Shown: positions 51,248 through 51,317 of the stretch, piece by piece
How positions within the stretch are numbered: the stretch's first letter is position 1
How the letters are laid out: every line of letters begins with the position of its first letter
Assembly: GCA_009693985.1 (NCBI GenBank)
Contig: SHWE01000010.1
Location: 1-51,317 of the forward strand
Length of the DNA: 51,317 bases
Direction of reading: 5' to 3'
Source of the DNA: Alphaproteobacteria bacterium
GTDB lineage: Bacteria; Pseudomonadota; Alphaproteobacteria; Micropepsales; Micropepsaceae
Notes under the pieces: generated by a model
Seen by the model: the letters and a program-made list of their open reading frames with translations, nothing else
Databases searched by the model: none
Told to the model about the DNA's origin: nothing
Program-made: the position numbers and the translations under genes

Positions 51248-51317
51248 GCGATGCGCGAGCCGCCAATCTTGCGCGATGCGCGTTTACAACTGGTTGAACG
51301 GGCCATTACGAGTTCCG

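Noticed and set aside
1-51317. CRISPR arrays, tRNA/rRNA genes, insertion sequences, phage or integrase genes
   Set aside because: I read through both strands and saw no spaced repeats, cloverleaf sequences, transposase or integrase motifs. A dedicated tRNA search would settle the tRNA point.

Overview
This window is about 51 kb of high-GC (low-60s % by eye), densely coded DNA. It looks like the chromosome of an alphaproteobacterium. Supporting signs are the DUF2849 / sulfite reductase / DUF934 operon, a TTT (Bug-type) transport system, a PhoP/PhoQ-like two-component pair preceded by a PepSY-like gene, DUF1330 and DUF6165 proteins, and many predicted Tat signals. I see no rRNA, tRNA, CRISPR array, insertion sequence or phage gene.

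Layout. 0-4 kb: a cytochrome c cut by the window edge, a thiamine-diphosphate (TPP) enzyme with a twin-arginine leader, two small conserved proteins and an amidohydrolase. 4-10 kb: a membrane histidine kinase, release factor 3 (prfC), a secreted family protein, a fold-III PLP decarboxylase and a small secreted protein. 10-15 kb: an assimilatory sulfite/nitrite reductase operon and an ABC importer of the nitrate/sulfonate/NMT1 type. 15-20 kb: an intergenic stretch with a strong minus-strand terminator and possible small RNA, then a PepSY-like gene, response regulator and kinase, and two unknown proteins. 20-39 kb: a catabolic-looking region with two MFS carriers, two NHL propellers, a five-gene overlapping operon (TPP enzyme, TTT binding protein, amidase, two secreted proteins), a secreted alpha/beta hydrolase, an HbpS/GlcG protein, a soxC-soxD-Rieske oxygenase-molybdoenzyme operon, a flavin amine oxidase and a TPR protein. 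39-45 kb: a minus-strand block with a GMC dehydrogenase and its Tat-bearing small subunit, two members of the same secreted family seen at 7.4 kb, and an M28 peptidase gene broken by two lesions. 45-51 kb: a ModA-like binding protein, DUF6165, a TPR-glycosyltransferase, a TctA-TctB-like fused permease and a short O-antigen-ligase-like gene running to the window edge.

How it may work together. Gene overlaps tie the 24-30 kb operon and the 32-36 kb operon into two co-expressed units. Both encode mostly exported proteins: hydrolases, redox enzymes and solute-binding proteins. With the MFS carriers and the TTT components, the simplest reading is uptake and periplasmic/cytoplasmic breakdown of an organic acid, amide or sulfur-containing compound. 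The substrate cannot be read from sequence. The parts most worth follow-up are the Tat-exported TPP enzyme beside a cytochrome c, the soxCD genes without other sox genes, the three-copy secreted family, the decayed M28 gene and the candidate small RNA.
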